Assembly (NCBI GenBank): GCA_026392015.1
Contig: JAPLCW010000020.1
Location: 1-40,571, forward strand
DNA: 40,571 nt
Direction of reading: 5' to 3'
Origin: Candidatus Auribacterota bacterium
GTDB lineage: Bacteria > Auribacterota > Tritonobacteria > UBA1439
In this document: one piece after another, positions 25,810 through 35,981 of the stretch
How positions within the stretch are numbered: the stretch's first letter is position 1
Layout of the letters: every line of letters begins with the position of its first letter
Notes under the pieces: generated by a model
The model's database searches: none
Seen by the model: the letters and a program-made list of their open reading frames with translations, nothing else
Told to the model about the DNA's origin: nothing
Made by a program: the position numbers and the translations under genes

Positions 25810-28800
25810 ATGATCAAGCTTGCTCTCAGAAGAGTGGCTCTATTTGTCTTTGTTTTGGTATGCGCCGGAACCGCTGCATATCCCGGCCAGATCACCCCAT
25901 CGGAGCTTTCCTACACGGTCGAATTTTCAGCCCCGGAGATTACCCGGATGGACGGCTATGACCGGGTGAAAATGGACGGCTGCGATAACTGGCATAAGAC
26001 GGGCGAGCCGCTTTTGCCGTTCAGGGGAATTTGCATTTTGATACCGCAGGGCAAAGAGGCGGGGAATATTAGCTATACGCTGGGAGAGGAAGTTGTTCTC
26101 ACAGGGAGCTACGACATAGAGCCCGCACAGAGGCCGTATCCGTTAAGCAAGCCGGAGCTTAGGGAGAAGACACTTCCCAATGCTGCTATCTACTCCTCTT
26201 CATCGCCTTATCCCGTCAAGATTATTTCCGACATAATGCCGCAGACGAAAATGGGTTATCGCCTGGTTTTCCTGAACCTCCATCCTGTAAAATACATTCC
26301 ACACGCGGGCGCGCTCTCGTACTATCGCAGCATAGCAGTCCGGGTTGCTCTGGAGGATCGCGCGGCGGCAGTCTCTGAATCAGGCCCGAGGAATCTGGAG
26401 CCGGACAAAGATGAGGTGGGGAGTCTGGTTTCCAATCCGGAAATGATCCAGACGTATAACCGGACCAAAGGTTCACTATCAGAGACTCAGGATACATACA
26501 CCCATGTGATTATCACCAACCAGGCGCTCTCCTCAAGTTTCAATGTGTTAAGAAACCATCGAAACAACCGGGGAATGTCCTCAACAATTATTACAACTGA
26601 ATGGATCTATGCGAATTTCAGCGGAGCCGACAACCAGGAGAAAATCAGGAACTTTATCAAGTATGCCTATCAGAATTGGAGCACGCGATACGTTCTGCTG
26701 GGAGGGTACAGCGGGATAATTCCGGCGAAAACGATCTACACTGCGGATGCGGGAGAGGCGGATTACATTCCCGCCGATATGTACTATGGATGCCTGGATG
26801 ACGGCGCCCAGCAGGATTTGACATATGAAGTTTATGTCGGCCGCGCTGCCGTGGAAAACGCTGCGGAGGTGAACAATATTACGAATAAGACCATCGCCTA
26901 CGAGGCGAGCGGCGACGATTACCTGAAAAAAGTGTCGATGGTGGGGGAGTACCTAGGGTTTGGAGGGGTCTCGGATTACGCGACAAATAGTATGGAAGAG
27001 GTGCGGCTAGGGTCATCGGCGAACGGGTATACGACGGCGGGGTTCGCGAGCTATAGCTGGTTTGACATAGCACATAATCTTTATGATAGCGGCACGTACT
27101 CTTGGCCCGGGAGTGAGCTGAAAAGCCTGATCAACGGGGACGTGCACGTCCTGAATCATCTTGGACATGCGAACTACACGTACGACATGAAATTATACAC
27201 AAGCGACCTTAGCTCACTCAACAATATCAAGCCATTCTTCGGCTATTCACAGGGGTGTATGCCGGGGGGATTTGATACCACCAACTGCTGGTGCGAGGTG
27301 ATCACGACGATGCAGCATGGCGCATTTGCATTCGTGGGGAACGCTCGATATGGCTGGGGATTAGGGAACAGTACGGACGGCCCGTCGCAGCGTTTTGACC
27401 GGCCTTTCTGGCATGCATTATTCGGGAAGGGGATCACAGAACTGGGCCGCATGAACGCGTACTCGAAGGAGTACAACATCTACCGGATCAATGAAGTATG
27501 TATGCGGTGGTGCTACTACGAACAGAACCTGTTCGGTGACCCCGCGGTGTGCATCAACGCTGAGGGGTTGGGGCCAGCGCGGTCTTCCGCCTCATGGCCC
27601 ATGTTCCGCTACGATGCCCGCCGCACGGGGAAAAGCTTGGATTCGGGGCCAATGATTCCGATGTTGAGATGGAGTTATACGACGGATAATAATGTTTCCT
27701 CTTCTGCCGCGGTGAGCGCAACTGACACGGTATATGTGGGTTCAGGCGATAATGCCCTTTACAGTTTGAGCTCAGTCGGCGCTCTCCTGTGGAGCTATGA
27801 GGCTGCGGAAGCTGTTATATCATCGCCCGCAATAAGCACCGATACGGTGTATGTGGGCTCTGATGATAGCCGTCTCTATTGCGTCATTGATCGGGACGGC
27901 GTGCTCTCATGGAGTTATGAAACCGGCGGTGATATCTCTTCCTCTCCGGCACTCTGCGGAATGGGTACGGCGTACGTGGGCTCCGAAGACAACACGCTCT
28001 ACAGCCTGAGCTCGGTCGGGGCTCTCTTGTGGAGCTATGCAACCTCTGAGCCTATACTGTCATCGTGTGCGATAAGTACCAATACGGTGTATGTGGGCTC
28101 TGATGATAACCTTCTCTACTGTATAATTGCCCAGGGAGGTTCATTCTCTTGGAGTTATGAAACGGGCAATGATATCTCTTCTTCTCCGGCGCTGGGCGGT
28201 TCGGATACGGTATATGTGGGTTCCGAAGACAACACTCTCTACAGACTAAGCTTGACCGGCGCACTCTTGTGGAGCTATGCGGCCTCCGAGCCCGTCTTCT
28301 CATCGTCGGCGATAGGGACCGATAAAGTTTGGGTGGGCTCTGATGATAACCATCTCTACTGCATCCTTGCTCAGGCCGGCGCACTCTCGTGGAGTTATAG
28401 AACAGGTGGGAGTATTTCTTCTTCCCCGGCGCTGAGCGGAACCGATACTGTATATGTGGGTTCGGAAGATGGCGCTCTCTACGGCGTCAATTCAAACGGC
28501 AGCCTGGCATGGACATATTCGACGGGCGGTCTTATTGAATCATCAGTGGCGTTACATGGCGAAATAGTGTATGTAGGCTCTAGCGATCATAATTTGTACG
28601 CGATTTCCGGACCCACGCATACACCCACTCCGACACCGACAGTGACCCCCACACGAACGCCGACAAGGACGCCTACGATAACACCGACAATAACCCCCAC
28701 AAGAACGCCGACAAGAACGCCGACGATTACCCCGACATGGGATCCGTCCATCCCCACCCCAACACCGACGGAGACACAAATACCGTTGCCAAATTTTGCC

Positions 28801-31800
28801 AGAGTCTTCGGGGGGGCGGATTATGATTATGCCAGTTCCATCCAGCAGACCTCTGACGGTGGCTACATTGTGACGGGTGATACATGGAGCTACGGAGCGG
28901 GGAATGGCGACTTCTTCATCCTTAAACTTGATTCATCCGGGAATAAGACATGGACAAGGACTTTCGGGGAGAACGATTATGATCATGCGTATTCCATCCA
29001 GCAGACCACTGACGGCGGCTATATTGTGGCGGGTGATACAGGGAGTTACGGCGCGGGATTGTATGACTTCCTCATCCTCAAACTTGACTCATCCGGGAAC
29101 CAGACATGGGCAAGGACTTTTGGGGGGATCGATTATGATGATGTCTCTTCCATTCAGCAGACCACTGACGGCGGCTATATTGTGGCAGGTTCTACAGAGA
29201 GTTACGGCGCGGGATTGAATGATTTCCTCATCCTCAAACTCGACTCATCCGGAATCCAGACATGGGCAAAGACTTTCGGGGGGAACGGATATGATTATGC
29301 CACTTCCGTCCAGGAGACCACTGACGGCGGCTATATTGTGGCAGGTGAGATAGAAAGTTACGGCGCGGGATCAGACGACTTCCTCATCCTCAAACTTGAT
29401 TCATCCGGAAACCAGACATGGGCAAAGACTTTCGGGGGGAACGGATATGATTATGCCACTTCCGTCCAGGAGACCACTGACGGCGGCTATATTGTGGCAG
29501 GTTCTACAGAGAGTTACGGCGCGGGAGGCGGCGATTTCCTCATCCTCAAACTTAACTCATCCGGGGACCAGACATGGGCAAAAACTTTCGGGGGAAGCAG
29601 TTATGATTGTGCCTTCTCCATCCAGCAGACCTTTGACGGCGGCTGCATTGTGGCGGGTGATACACAGAGCTACGGCGCGGGAGGCGGCGACTTTCTCATC
29701 CTCAAACTTGACTCATCCGGGAACCAGACATGGGCAAGGACTTTCGGAGGGAGCAATTCTGATTATGCCCTCTCCATCCGGCAGACCTCTGACGGTGGCT
29801 ATGTCGCGGCGGGTGGGACATTCAGTTACGGCGCGGGAGATGGCGAGTTCCTTATCCTCAAATTCGATTCTTCGGGCAATATTTCTGATTGTTCCTCACT
29901 TCAAAGCGTAAGTCCGACGGTCACAATTGTCTCTCCAGAAACTTATGAATTCGATGTAGCAAGCTCCTCCATATCTCTAGGCTCCACCTCTCCCTCTCCA
30001 GGCTCCAGTTCCCCCTCTCCAGAAACGAAAGAGATTTGCCCGGGGACTTCACCAGTGACGGTTACGCCGACGGAGACACCCACGGCTACGCCAACAGCGA
30101 CGCTTACGCCGACGGAGACACCCACGGCGACGCCGACATATACTCCGACATGGGATCCGTCCATTCCCACCCCAACACCGACGGAGACACCGATGCCGTT
30201 GCCAAATTTTGCCAGAGTATTCGGAGGGAGCAATACTGATGTTGCCAATTCCATTCAGCAGACCTCTGACGGCGGCTATATCGCGGCGGGTAATACGAGG
30301 AGCTACGGAGCGGGGTCCATCGACTTCCTCATCCTCAAACTTGACTCATCCGGGAATCAAACATGGGCGAGGACTTTCGGAGGGGGTGGTGTTGATTATG
30401 CCAATTCCATCCAGCGGACTTCCGACGGAGGCTACATTGCGGCGGGCTATACAGAAAGCTATGGAGCGGGAACTGGCGACTTCCTCATCCTCAAACTTGA
30501 CTCATCCGGGAATCAGACATGGGCAAGGACATTCGCGGGGAGCGGTTATGATTATGCCAATTCCATCCAGCAGACCTCTGACGGAGGCTACATAGTGGCA
30601 GGTTATACGAACAGTTACGGAGCGGGAAATTACGACTTACTTATTCTTAAACTTGACTCATCCGGGAATCAGACATGGGCAAAGACTTTCGGGGGAGGCG
30701 GCGGTGATTCAGTCAATTCCATCCAAAAAACCTCTGACGGCGGCTATATTGCGGCGGGCTATACAGAAAGCTACGGAGCTGGACATAGTGACTTCCTCAT
30801 CCTCAAACTTGACACATTCGGGAAACAGACATGGGCAAGGACATTCGGGGGGAGCAATTATGATAATGCCAATTCCATCCAGCAGACCTCTGACGGAGGC
30901 TACATTGTGGCAGGTTATACGAACAGTTACGGAGCGGGAGATTACGACTTCCTTATTCTAAAACTTGACTCATCCGGGAACCAGATATGGGCGAGGACTT
31001 TGGGAGGGAGCAATGATGAGTATGCCTTTTCCATCCAGCAGACCTCCGACGGCGGCTACACTATGGCGGGTTTTACAGAAAGCTACGGAGCTGGATCTAG
31101 CGGCTTGCTCATCCTTAAACTTGATTCATCCGGGAACCAGACATGGGCAAGGAGTATCGAGTCGAGCGATGATGATTATCCCTCTTCCATTCAGCAGACC
31201 TCTGACGGTGGCTACATCGCGGCGGGTGAAACAGAAAGTTACGGCGCGGGAAACCATGATCTCATCATCCTCAAACTTGATTCCTCCGGCAACATTTCAA
31301 ATTGTTCCGCTCTTCAAAGCGTAAGCCCGGAGGTCACAGTCCCCTCTCCCTCAACCTCCGAAACCATATTAGCCAGCTTCCCCATATCTCTGGGATCCTC
31401 CTCTCCGTCTCCAGGCGATACTTCACCATTTTTAGAGACCGAAGAGATTTGCCCTGAGCCTCCGACCGCAACGCCTACGGAGACACCCACTGCGACACCG
31501 ATAGCGACGCTTACGCCGACGGAGACACCGACCGATATGCCGACGATATCTCCTACGTCGACACCAACTGCGACGCCGACAGTAACACTTACACCGACAG
31601 AGACACCGACCGATATGCCGACGATGTCTCCTACGTCAACACCTACCGGGATGCCGACGCAGACGCCCACACCGCCAATCCCGACGCCGACAAGGACGCC
31701 GACTCTGTCGCCAACGTCTACAGCTACTGTCCGTGTCGAAGAGACTTCAACCGCGACACCATCTCCTACTGGAATGCCGACCCAGATACCCCAGGCGGAA

Positions 31801-32166
31801 ATTGTGCTCAACGGCTCGTCATTTGCTCCTGGAGCCGGACTCGAGGCGAGGTTTATGCTGCACAAGACAATTGAAAGATCATTCACCGCTTTTGCGGTGG
31901 TCATCCTGCCGGACGGGAGAATGCTTAATCTGCTGACATTGGAGCCGAAGCTTGAGGCAGTGGTGAGAAACATGCCAGTGCTGGCCGCTCCTTTTGAATT
32001 TCGTCTCCTGGCGTCGGTTGTTCCCGTGAGCGTGCCGGCGGGCGATTATGAAATTGTGGTGGCGTTCTTCGATCCACAGAGGCCGATAACCGGAAGGGAA
32101 GACGCATTCCTGGATGTCAGCGCGCATTTTACGGTGACAAGGGTTCGGGGAAGTTTGTACCAGTGA
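25810..32166 (+). CDS. Giant secreted gingipain-like (C25) protein with 8+7+7-bladed propellers
   Basis: 2118 residues. Signal peptide ([14 protein letters not shown]), gingipain-type propeptide (about 30-220) and C25 peptidase domain (about 225-600) with likely catalytic H453 (NHLGHAN) and C483 ([12 protein letters not shown]), 30 residues apart as in gingipains. Residues 618-932 hold eight VGSxDNxLYxx blades, a PQQ-like eight-bladed propeller. After a TPT linker, seven 52-residue repeats ([20 protein letters not shown]...) span about 996-1360. A spacer and a second TPT linker (about 1416-1464) lead to a second set of seven (about 1466-1830). A third TPT linker (about 1886-1994) ends in a domain of about 120 residues nearly shared with the 36241 product. 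Likely an extracellular or surface protease with binding propellers. Driven by unit 5; monocistronic. Confidence 0.9.
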   Translation: MIKLALRRVALFVFVLVCAGTAAYPGQITPSELSYTVEFSAPEITRMDGYDRVKMDGCDNWHKTGEPLLPFRGICILIPQGKEAGNISYTLGEEVVLTGSYDIEPAQRPYPLSKPELREKTLPNAAIYSSSSPYPVKIISDIMPQTKMGYRLVFLNLHPVKYIPHAGALSYYRSIAVRVALEDRAAAVSESGPRNLEPDKDEVGSLVSNPEMIQTYNRTKGSLSETQDTYTHVIITNQALSSSFNVLRNHRNNRGMSSTIITTEWIYANFSGADNQEKIRNFIKYAYQNWSTRYVLLGGYSGIIPAKTIYTADAGEADYIPADMYYGCLDDGAQQDLTYEVYVGRAAVENAAEVNNITNKTIAYEASGDDYLKKVSMVGEYLGFGGVSDYATNSMEEVRLGSSANGYTTAGFASYSWFDIAHNLYDSGTYSWPGSELKSLINGDVHVLNHLGHANYTYDMKLYTSDLSSLNNIKPFFGYSQGCMPGGFDTTNCWCEVITTMQHGAFAFVGNARYGWGLGNSTDGPSQRFDRPFWHALFGKGITELGRMNAYSKEYNIYRINEVCMRWCYYEQNLFGDPAVCINAEGLGPARSSASWPMFRYDARRTGKSLDSGPMIPMLRWSYTTDNNVSSSAAVSATDTVYVGSGDNALYSLSSVGALLWSYEAAEAVISSPAISTDTVYVGSDDSRLYCVIDRDGVLSWSYETGGDISSSPALCGMGTAYVGSEDNTLYSLSSVGALLWSYATSEPILSSCAISTNTVYVGSDDNLLYCIIAQGGSFSWSYETGNDISSSPALGGSDTVYVGSEDNTLYRLSLTGALLWSYAASEPVFSSSAIGTDKVWVGSDDNHLYCILAQAGALSWSYRTGGSISSSPALSGTDTVYVGSEDGALYGVNSNGSLAWTYSTGGLIESSVALHGEIVYVGSSDHNLYAISGPTHTPTPTPTVTPTRTPTRTPTITPTITPTRTPTRTPTITPTWDPSIPTPTPTETQIPLPNFARVFGGADYDYASSIQQTSDGGYIVTGDTWSYGAGNGDFFILKLDSSGNKTWTRTFGENDYDHAYSIQQTTDGGYIVAGDTGSYGAGLYDFLILKLDSSGNQTWARTFGGIDYDDVSSIQQTTDGGYIVAGSTESYGAGLNDFLILKLDSSGIQTWAKTFGGNGYDYATSVQETTDGGYIVAGEIESYGAGSDDFLILKLDSSGNQTWAKTFGGNGYDYATSVQETTDGGYIVAGSTESYGAGGGDFLILKLNSSGDQTWAKTFGGSSYDCAFSIQQTFDGGCIVAGDTQSYGAGGGDFLILKLDSSGNQTWARTFGGSNSDYALSIRQTSDGGYVAAGGTFSYGAGDGEFLILKFDSSGNISDCSSLQSVSPTVTIVSPETYEFDVASSSISLGSTSPSPGSSSPSPETKEICPGTSPVTVTPTETPTATPTATLTPTETPTATPTYTPTWDPSIPTPTPTETPMPLPNFARVFGGSNTDVANSIQQTSDGGYIAAGNTRSYGAGSIDFLILKLDSSGNQTWARTFGGGGVDYANSIQRTSDGGYIAAGYTESYGAGTGDFLILKLDSSGNQTWARTFAGSGYDYANSIQQTSDGGYIVAGYTNSYGAGNYDLLILKLDSSGNQTWAKTFGGGGGDSVNSIQKTSDGGYIAAGYTESYGAGHSDFLILKLDTFGKQTWARTFGGSNYDNANSIQQTSDGGYIVAGYTNSYGAGDYDFLILKLDSSGNQIWARTLGGSNDEYAFSIQQTSDGGYTMAGFTESYGAGSSGLLILKLDSSGNQTWARSIESSDDDYPSSIQQTSDGGYIAAGETESYGAGNHDLIILKLDSSGNISNCSALQSVSPEVTVPSPSTSETILASFPISLGSSSPSPGDTSPFLETEEICPEPPTATPTETPTATPIATLTPTETPTDMPTISPTSTPTATPTVTLTPTETPTDMPTMSPTSTPTGMPTQTPTPPIPTPTRTPTLSPTSTATVRVEETSTATPSPTGMPTQIPQAEIVLNGSSFAPGAGLEARFMLHKTIERSFTAFAVVILPDGRMLNLLTLEPKLEAVVRNMPVLAAPFEFRLLASVVPVSVPAGDYEIVVAFFDPQRPITGREDAFLDVSAHFTVTRVRGSLYQ
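28799..29893 (+). repeat. Seven tandem 156-bp propeller-blade repeats, block A
   Basis: Seven coding repeats of 52 codons, each with a [12 protein letters not shown] and [15 protein letters not shown] core. Repeats 4 and 5 are almost identical in DNA (compare 29271-29350 with 29427-29506), which points to a recent duplication or gene conversion. Seven copies equal one closed seven-bladed propeller. Confidence 0.85.
30208..31302 (+). repeat. Seven tandem 156-bp propeller-blade repeats, block B
   Basis: A second set of seven 52-codon repeats with the same core as block A, preceded by the same TPT linker and followed by the same type of Ser/Pro spacer ([10 protein letters not shown]). The whole linker-propeller-spacer cassette was therefore duplicated within the gene. 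Confidence 0.85.
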
Positions 32167-32296
32167 TTGTGCATGTAGGGTAGCCATGCGGTATAACTGT
32201 AGTGAAATCGCCCCTCATTCCTTCCATTTATGGTCGATTCTGAAATGAAACCTGTCCTATGTATGATCGGTACTACATAATCCAAAGGAAGCGAAA

Positions 32297-32336
32297 CTGT
32301 TCAATTATTGAACAGTACTGTTCAATAATTGAACAG
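32297..32336 (+). promoter_or_regulatory. Class I enhancer pair, unit 6
   Basis: CTGTTCAATTATTGAACAG (32297-32315) and CTGTTCAATAATTGAACAG (32318-32336), 21 bp apart, 154 bp upstream of the promoter at 32451. Both half-sites are perfect. Confidence 0.82.
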
Positions 32337-32450
32337 TACTCGATAGATGCCTTTTTTGAGGGGGTCCATAGTGCGGATCTATTTAAATCATAACTAACTG
32401 CAAATGAACTTATAATGAAAATGTTATTTATTTTATCCAAATATCAGCGA

Positions 32451-32468
32451 TTGGCACTAAATATGCTA
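32451..32468 (+). promoter_or_regulatory. Sigma-54 promoter, unit 6
   Basis: TTGGCACTAAATATGCTA contains the ideal TGGCAC and GG-N10-GC spacing. The predicted start near 32478 leaves a leader of about 280 bases that includes the CRISPR-like repeat pair. Confidence 0.8.
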
Positions 32469-32646
32469 GCTAAGAATGGTGATTACGAGCTGATTAGATC
32501 TAAATATAAGCGTGCGTTTCATTTTATAAGTTGTTAGCAGAAGGTAATGCGGCATATGTCTCGCATAAATTGGCAAAAAATGAAGGGGGATAAATTAATA
32601 GGTTGAAGTTACAGCTTCTGTAGCATCGCTCTTTTGCAAGACTGCT

Positions 32647-32731
32647 GTGCATTTCCCCCGCGCGTGGGGATAGCTTGCATGGATTCGCTGTATGAGAGAC
32701 TGCGTGCATTTCCGCCGCGCGTGGGGATAGC
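32647..32731 (+). CRISPR. Two-copy CRISPR-repeat-like remnant
   Basis: A 28-base unit at 32647-32674 recurs at 32704-32731 with one mismatch, separated by 29 unrelated bases. The unit (core TTTCCCCCGCGCG-TGGGGATA) has the CCCCGCGC...GGGGATA shape of type I-E repeats. There are only two copies, the period is 57 rather than about 61, and no cas gene is present, so this is at best a decayed or orphan mini-array. It lies in the leader of the 32758 gene. Confidence 0.4.
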
Positions 32732-32757
32732 AGCCGTTATTAATGAGAGGAGATGTC

Positions 32758-34767
32758 ATGAAAACTTCAAAACTGCTTCGGATCTGCGTACTAATGTTTC
32801 CCTTTGTGACACTATGTAGCTGGCTGTATTCCCAGGGCCAAACCCCAGAGAGACCTGAGCAGTTACAGCCGTACGAGAATATCATATTAGGTAATTGCGA
32901 CAATCTCCACGGGTGGGTAGATGCGAATGATATTACTACCCATAATACTGATATTGGCGTTTCGCAAAATCTCTGGTTGAAGGCGGAGTTGTCTTGCGGG
33001 TGGACTAACGATTTCGGGGTCGACCGCGTCAAAGATGAGGCAGATTACTATATGGGGATATGGATCTATGATCCGGATGGGCTCCTCGTAACTAGTATTG
33101 AAGAAGACGCATGGAACGTCAAGAACGGTGAAATCGTGGATATTGAAACGTCTTGCCGGCCTGTTAAGACAGGTTGGTACACTGCTCTTTCCTATTACCT
33201 GTGTGATGCACGTATGATTTACCCTTGCGACTACGACTGGGATAGTGGTGAAATGGACGACGACGCGAAGATATATTTTACTGTGAAGGACTCCGATCAT
33301 GATGGGCTGACGGATTCCGACGAGATCAACGTCTACGGTACGGACCCTTACAAGTACGATAGCGACTATGACTGGTTATCGGATGGCCGGGAGGTCTATT
33401 ACAACGGCAAGCCCGACTACAATCCTGACGTCGAGGACACCAACGCCAAGAAATGGGACACGGACGGCGATGGCTACTGCGACGGGCACGAGGTGAGCCT
33501 TGGCAGGAATCCGCTGAACGCCGCATCGAAGCCGGGGCAGGCGGCGGTGGACGTTTCCATCAACGAGATCCTGTACGACTGGCCGGGGGCTGACATCGGG
33601 CACGAGTTCATAGAGCTCTACAACAAACAGTCCTACGCGGTTAATCTGTCGGGCTACTACATACAGGCGTCCGCCGCTGGCGGATTTAAAACAATTGTCG
33701 GTATTCCCGCAGGCAAGGTTATAGGCGCCGGCTCATACTTCCTGATCGGCGGCACGGAGGTGAAGGATGTAAACGGGAAGCTGCCTGATATCGTGGCGAA
33801 CATCACGATGCAGAATTCCGACAATCCAGGGAAACCCTACGGCACGGATGGTGTGAGACTGGTGAAGCCCGGGGGTTATGTGCTGGACACGGTGCTCTAT
33901 GGGCAGCCTAATTGTTCGCTCTTCGGAGATAATAGCTGCCCGGGGCAGACGGACGAACTTTGTCCCGATGTAGCGGCAGGGCACAGTTTAAGCCGTAAGG
34001 TAGCCGGGGTGGATACGAACAAGGAGTTAGACTGGGTGGATTTAGCAACACCGAACCCGACATCTTCGGCATCGACGGACAGCGACAATGACGGATTGAG
34101 CAATGTCGACGAGGCTTCGTGGGGGACGAACCCGCTTGACCCGGACACGGACAAGGACGGGTACATTGACGGGAGCGAGGTGTCTGCGGGCACGAATCCG
34201 AAGAGTGCGGCATCCAGGCCCAGGATAGTGATCAACGAGATATACTATGATCCCCCCGGCGCGGACGAGGTGAAGAAGCAGGAGTTCATCGAGATCTACA
34301 ATCCGGAATCGTCCCCTGTAAATATGAGCCGGTGTGCGGTACAGTATGGCGGAGCCGGGTTTGGGACCGGCGGCGTGGGTTTCCTGGAGGGGACTGTTAT
34401 TCCAGCGAAGTCGTTTTACCTCATAGGTGACAGCAATGTGCAGAGCACATTCGGAGTGACACCTAATCTTGTGCGCGGATTGCAGATGCAGAACGGCGAC
34501 CAGAACGATCCTGCGGTGCCGTACTACGGGAAGGCAAGCCCGACTGACGGTGTACATCTGGTCGGGTATAGAGGGAAAGTTCTCGACACGGTGCTGTACG
34601 ACAGTCCCAACGACAGCAAGCTCCAGGGCGACGCGAGCAATCCCGCGGGAGTGAATGAGCTCTGCCCGGATGTCCAGCCCGGCCACAGTCTGAGCAGAAA
34701 GACGGCGGGGGTGGATACGAATAACAAGAACGACTGGAAGGAGGCAGTGCCGTCGCCAAAACTCTGA
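32758..34767 (+). CDS. Secreted thrombospondin-3 / lamin-tail-domain protein
   Basis: 669 residues from ATG 32758, which follows AGGAG by 7 bases (an upstream ATG at 32743 is less likely). After a signal peptide (LRICVLMFPFVTLCSWLYS) and a region of about 145 residues come calcium-binding thrombospondin type 3 repeats (DSDHDGLTDSDEINVYGTDP, DTDGDGYCDGHEVSLGRNP). Then comes a lamin-tail domain (about 261-436; INEILYDWPGAD...HEFIELYN). A second TSP3 segment (DSDNDGLSNVDEASWGTNP) and a second lamin-tail domain (about 489-669) follow; both end HSLSRK.AGVDTN. The internal duplication is clear. Lamin-tail domains in bacteria occur on secreted nucleases and surface proteins; no catalytic domain is visible here. 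A calcium-stabilised adhesive or structural role is inferred. Confidence 0.85.
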   Translation: MKTSKLLRICVLMFPFVTLCSWLYSQGQTPERPEQLQPYENIILGNCDNLHGWVDANDITTHNTDIGVSQNLWLKAELSCGWTNDFGVDRVKDEADYYMGIWIYDPDGLLVTSIEEDAWNVKNGEIVDIETSCRPVKTGWYTALSYYLCDARMIYPCDYDWDSGEMDDDAKIYFTVKDSDHDGLTDSDEINVYGTDPYKYDSDYDWLSDGREVYYNGKPDYNPDVEDTNAKKWDTDGDGYCDGHEVSLGRNPLNAASKPGQAAVDVSINEILYDWPGADIGHEFIELYNKQSYAVNLSGYYIQASAAGGFKTIVGIPAGKVIGAGSYFLIGGTEVKDVNGKLPDIVANITMQNSDNPGKPYGTDGVRLVKPGGYVLDTVLYGQPNCSLFGDNSCPGQTDELCPDVAAGHSLSRKVAGVDTNKELDWVDLATPNPTSSASTDSDNDGLSNVDEASWGTNPLDPDTDKDGYIDGSEVSAGTNPKSAASRPRIVINEIYYDPPGADEVKKQEFIEIYNPESSPVNMSRCAVQYGGAGFGTGGVGFLEGTVIPAKSFYLIGDSNVQSTFGVTPNLVRGLQMQNGDQNDPAVPYYGKASPTDGVHLVGYRGKVLDTVLYDSPNDSKLQGDASNPAGVNELCPDVQPGHSLSRKTAGVDTNNKNDWKEAVPSPKL

Positions 34768-34839
34768 GATTGTGTAATTCGATACCCGCGATGTGAAGTC
34801 CGGCAATCTGCGTGTGACCTTCGATTGATTGTTGATTGC

Positions 34840-34935
34840 GTCGGAGCCAAGGACGATACCGGGATCGGCACGGTCATCGCGAAGCCAGGCGGGAGTTTTA
34901 CCGGAGAGAAACGGTTGAAATGCTGGAACATTCGT
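34840..34935 (+). pseudogene. Fragment of the tail-fibre C-terminal domain
   Basis: Translated, this stretch reads AKDDTGIGTVIAKPGGSFTG followed by EKRLKCWNI. It aligns with the end of the 15601 product (NDAKIGTVIAKADEDFTGEK...). Nothing of the rest of that gene is present. It lies 70 bases after the lamin-tail gene. Confidence 0.65.
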
Positions 34936-34973
34936 AGAGAGTGGAAGGCTGAGAGTCCCTGGCAATTTTCGAG

Positions 34974-35035
34974 AAGGAGACAGACTGCTTTTCTCCGCTC
35001 ACGCGGCATAGAAATAATAAGCAGCCTGTCTCCTT
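34974..35035. terminator. Long stem-loop after the lamin-tail gene
   Basis: AAGGAGACAGACTGCTT (34974-34990) is inverted at 35019-35035 with one mismatch. There is no clear T-run on the plus strand (TTAAAGCTTTG follows). It could end transcription of unit 6 or be a repeat end. Confidence 0.4.
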
Positions 35036-35155
35036 AAAGCTTTGTCTGATAGGGGAGGTACAAGGAGAGGAATCTGCCTTATGTAAGCGGTTTACTTTTG
35101 CAGGATTTTGTTGCGCACCGTTAAAGATTCACGATAGCAAGGTGTATAGAAAATA

Positions 35156-35202
35156 GTTTGTAGCCAAGACTCGTAGCCGAAACTTTAGTCTCGGCTACGA
35201 AC
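35156..35202. repeat. TAGCCGAGACTT-family hairpin, second copy
   Basis: GTTTGTAGCCAAGACT (35156-35171) is inverted as AGTCTCGGCTACGAAC (35187-35202), with two wobble or mismatch positions. It is the same family as 17198-17270. Confidence 0.5.
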
Positions 35203-35229
35203 TCAACTGCGAATAATGGTCCGGGTGTT

Positions 35230-35340
35230 ATGTGGTTTGGCAATCATGAAATTGCAGGTAGTTTTTCGGATCTCTACAAAATGATGAATGGGAGAGAGTA
35301 TATTTCTGGACATAAACGCTCATTTTGTTCTGACGGATGA
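35230..35340 (+). pseudogene. Short possible coding remnant
   Basis: A frame of 36 codons, MWFGNHEIAGSFSDLYKMMN... ending TGA at 35338. The frame is open for some codons upstream (ANNGPGV). The composition is protein-like, but there is no promoter, SD or family match. Otherwise 35036-35540 appears empty. Confidence 0.2.
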
Positions 35341-35540
35341 TCGGTAAAATTTAGATTTTTGTAAAAGACATGGGCTCATGTGCTGCCGCCTGGCATCATA
35401 CGTCTTGATTCTCCATGTAGCAAATCGCGCATGTAATACAGCTTTGTTTTAAAAGCACTCAATTCTTACCACTTAAGGCCAATTCCCAATTCAACCTAAC
35501 CTATTTATTATGGCTAGGTTATAGACTCAGCATTCGACAA

Positions 35541-35580
35541 CTGTTCGAAATTCGAACAGTAATGTTCGAAAATTGAACAG
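35541..35580 (+). promoter_or_regulatory. Class I enhancer pair, unit 7
   Basis: CTGTTCGAAATTCGAACAG (35541-35559) and ATGTTCGAAAATTGAACAG (35562-35580), 21 bp apart, 154 bp upstream of the promoter at 35695. Confidence 0.8.
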
Positions 35581-35694
35581 TATAATAAAATCATATTATC
35601 AGCGCCCATCATGTCGTTGATATGATCAGACTGTAACACCTTGCAAGTTAAGCTGTAATGAATATCTTTATCTAATTTTATATAAAATCAGTTG

Positions 35695-35712
35695 TTGGCA
35701 TAGAAATTGCTA
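35695..35712 (+). promoter_or_regulatory. Sigma-54 promoter, unit 7 (P1 of the 36241 region)
   Basis: TTGGCATAGAAATTGCTA, consensus-like with a perfect TTGC. The predicted start near 35722 is 520 bases before the gene at 36241. A strong hairpin and a second sigma-54 promoter lie between. Confidence 0.82.
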
Positions 35713-35721
35713 GTAAGTAAG

Positions 35722-35811
35722 TATCCGCAGCATATGGACAAGCCTATTCGATAGGGTTTCTGTGCAATCGGGTGCAGGGGTTGGCGGTTTTTATTGCCAG
35801 CCCCTGCACGG
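35722..35811 (+). ncRNA. Candidate short RNA from P1 ending in a strong hairpin
   Basis: From the predicted P1 start, about 50 bases lead to a 14-bp stem, GTGCAGGGGTTGGC (35772-35785) with GCCAGCCCCTGCAC (35796-35809), with a single G-U wobble and a T-rich loop. No T-tract follows, so it is not a textbook terminator. A six-codon frame (MDKPIR) begins at 35733. A short regulatory RNA or attenuator is inferred only from layout. Confidence 0.3.
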
Positions 35812-35823
35812 CCCAAGAAAAAG

Positions 35824-35874
35824 TGTATACAAAGTATACAATTCAGGCTGAGAGGGGTGTAAACAAAGTTACCT
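35824..35874 (+). promoter_or_regulatory. Class II enhancer pair (TGTATAC-AAA-GTATACA)
   Basis: A perfect palindrome, TGTATACAAAGTATACA (35824-35840), is followed by a degenerate copy TGTAAACAAAGTTACC (35858-35873), 34 bp centre to centre. The first site is 158 bp upstream of the promoter at 35982, the same distance as in the class I units but with a different operator. Confidence 0.6.
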
Positions 35875-35981
35875 ATTCCTGATTTGGCCATTTTCTGCAA
35901 AAATCCCTTTTTCCATCCTGATGTAACCTAGTGCAGGTGAGGTAGATTCATCTCTAAATATTTCGGGCAAAAACCGCGCAC

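Noticed and set aside
35221..35262. Sigma-54-like TTTGGCA...TTGCAGG near 35232
   Set aside because: GG and GC are 13 bases apart instead of 10, and no enhancer pair lies upstream.
35824..35873. TGTATAC palindromes as replication iterons
   Set aside because: Only two copies, one degenerate, no rep gene, and the position fits the enhancer slot of the next sigma-54 promoter.
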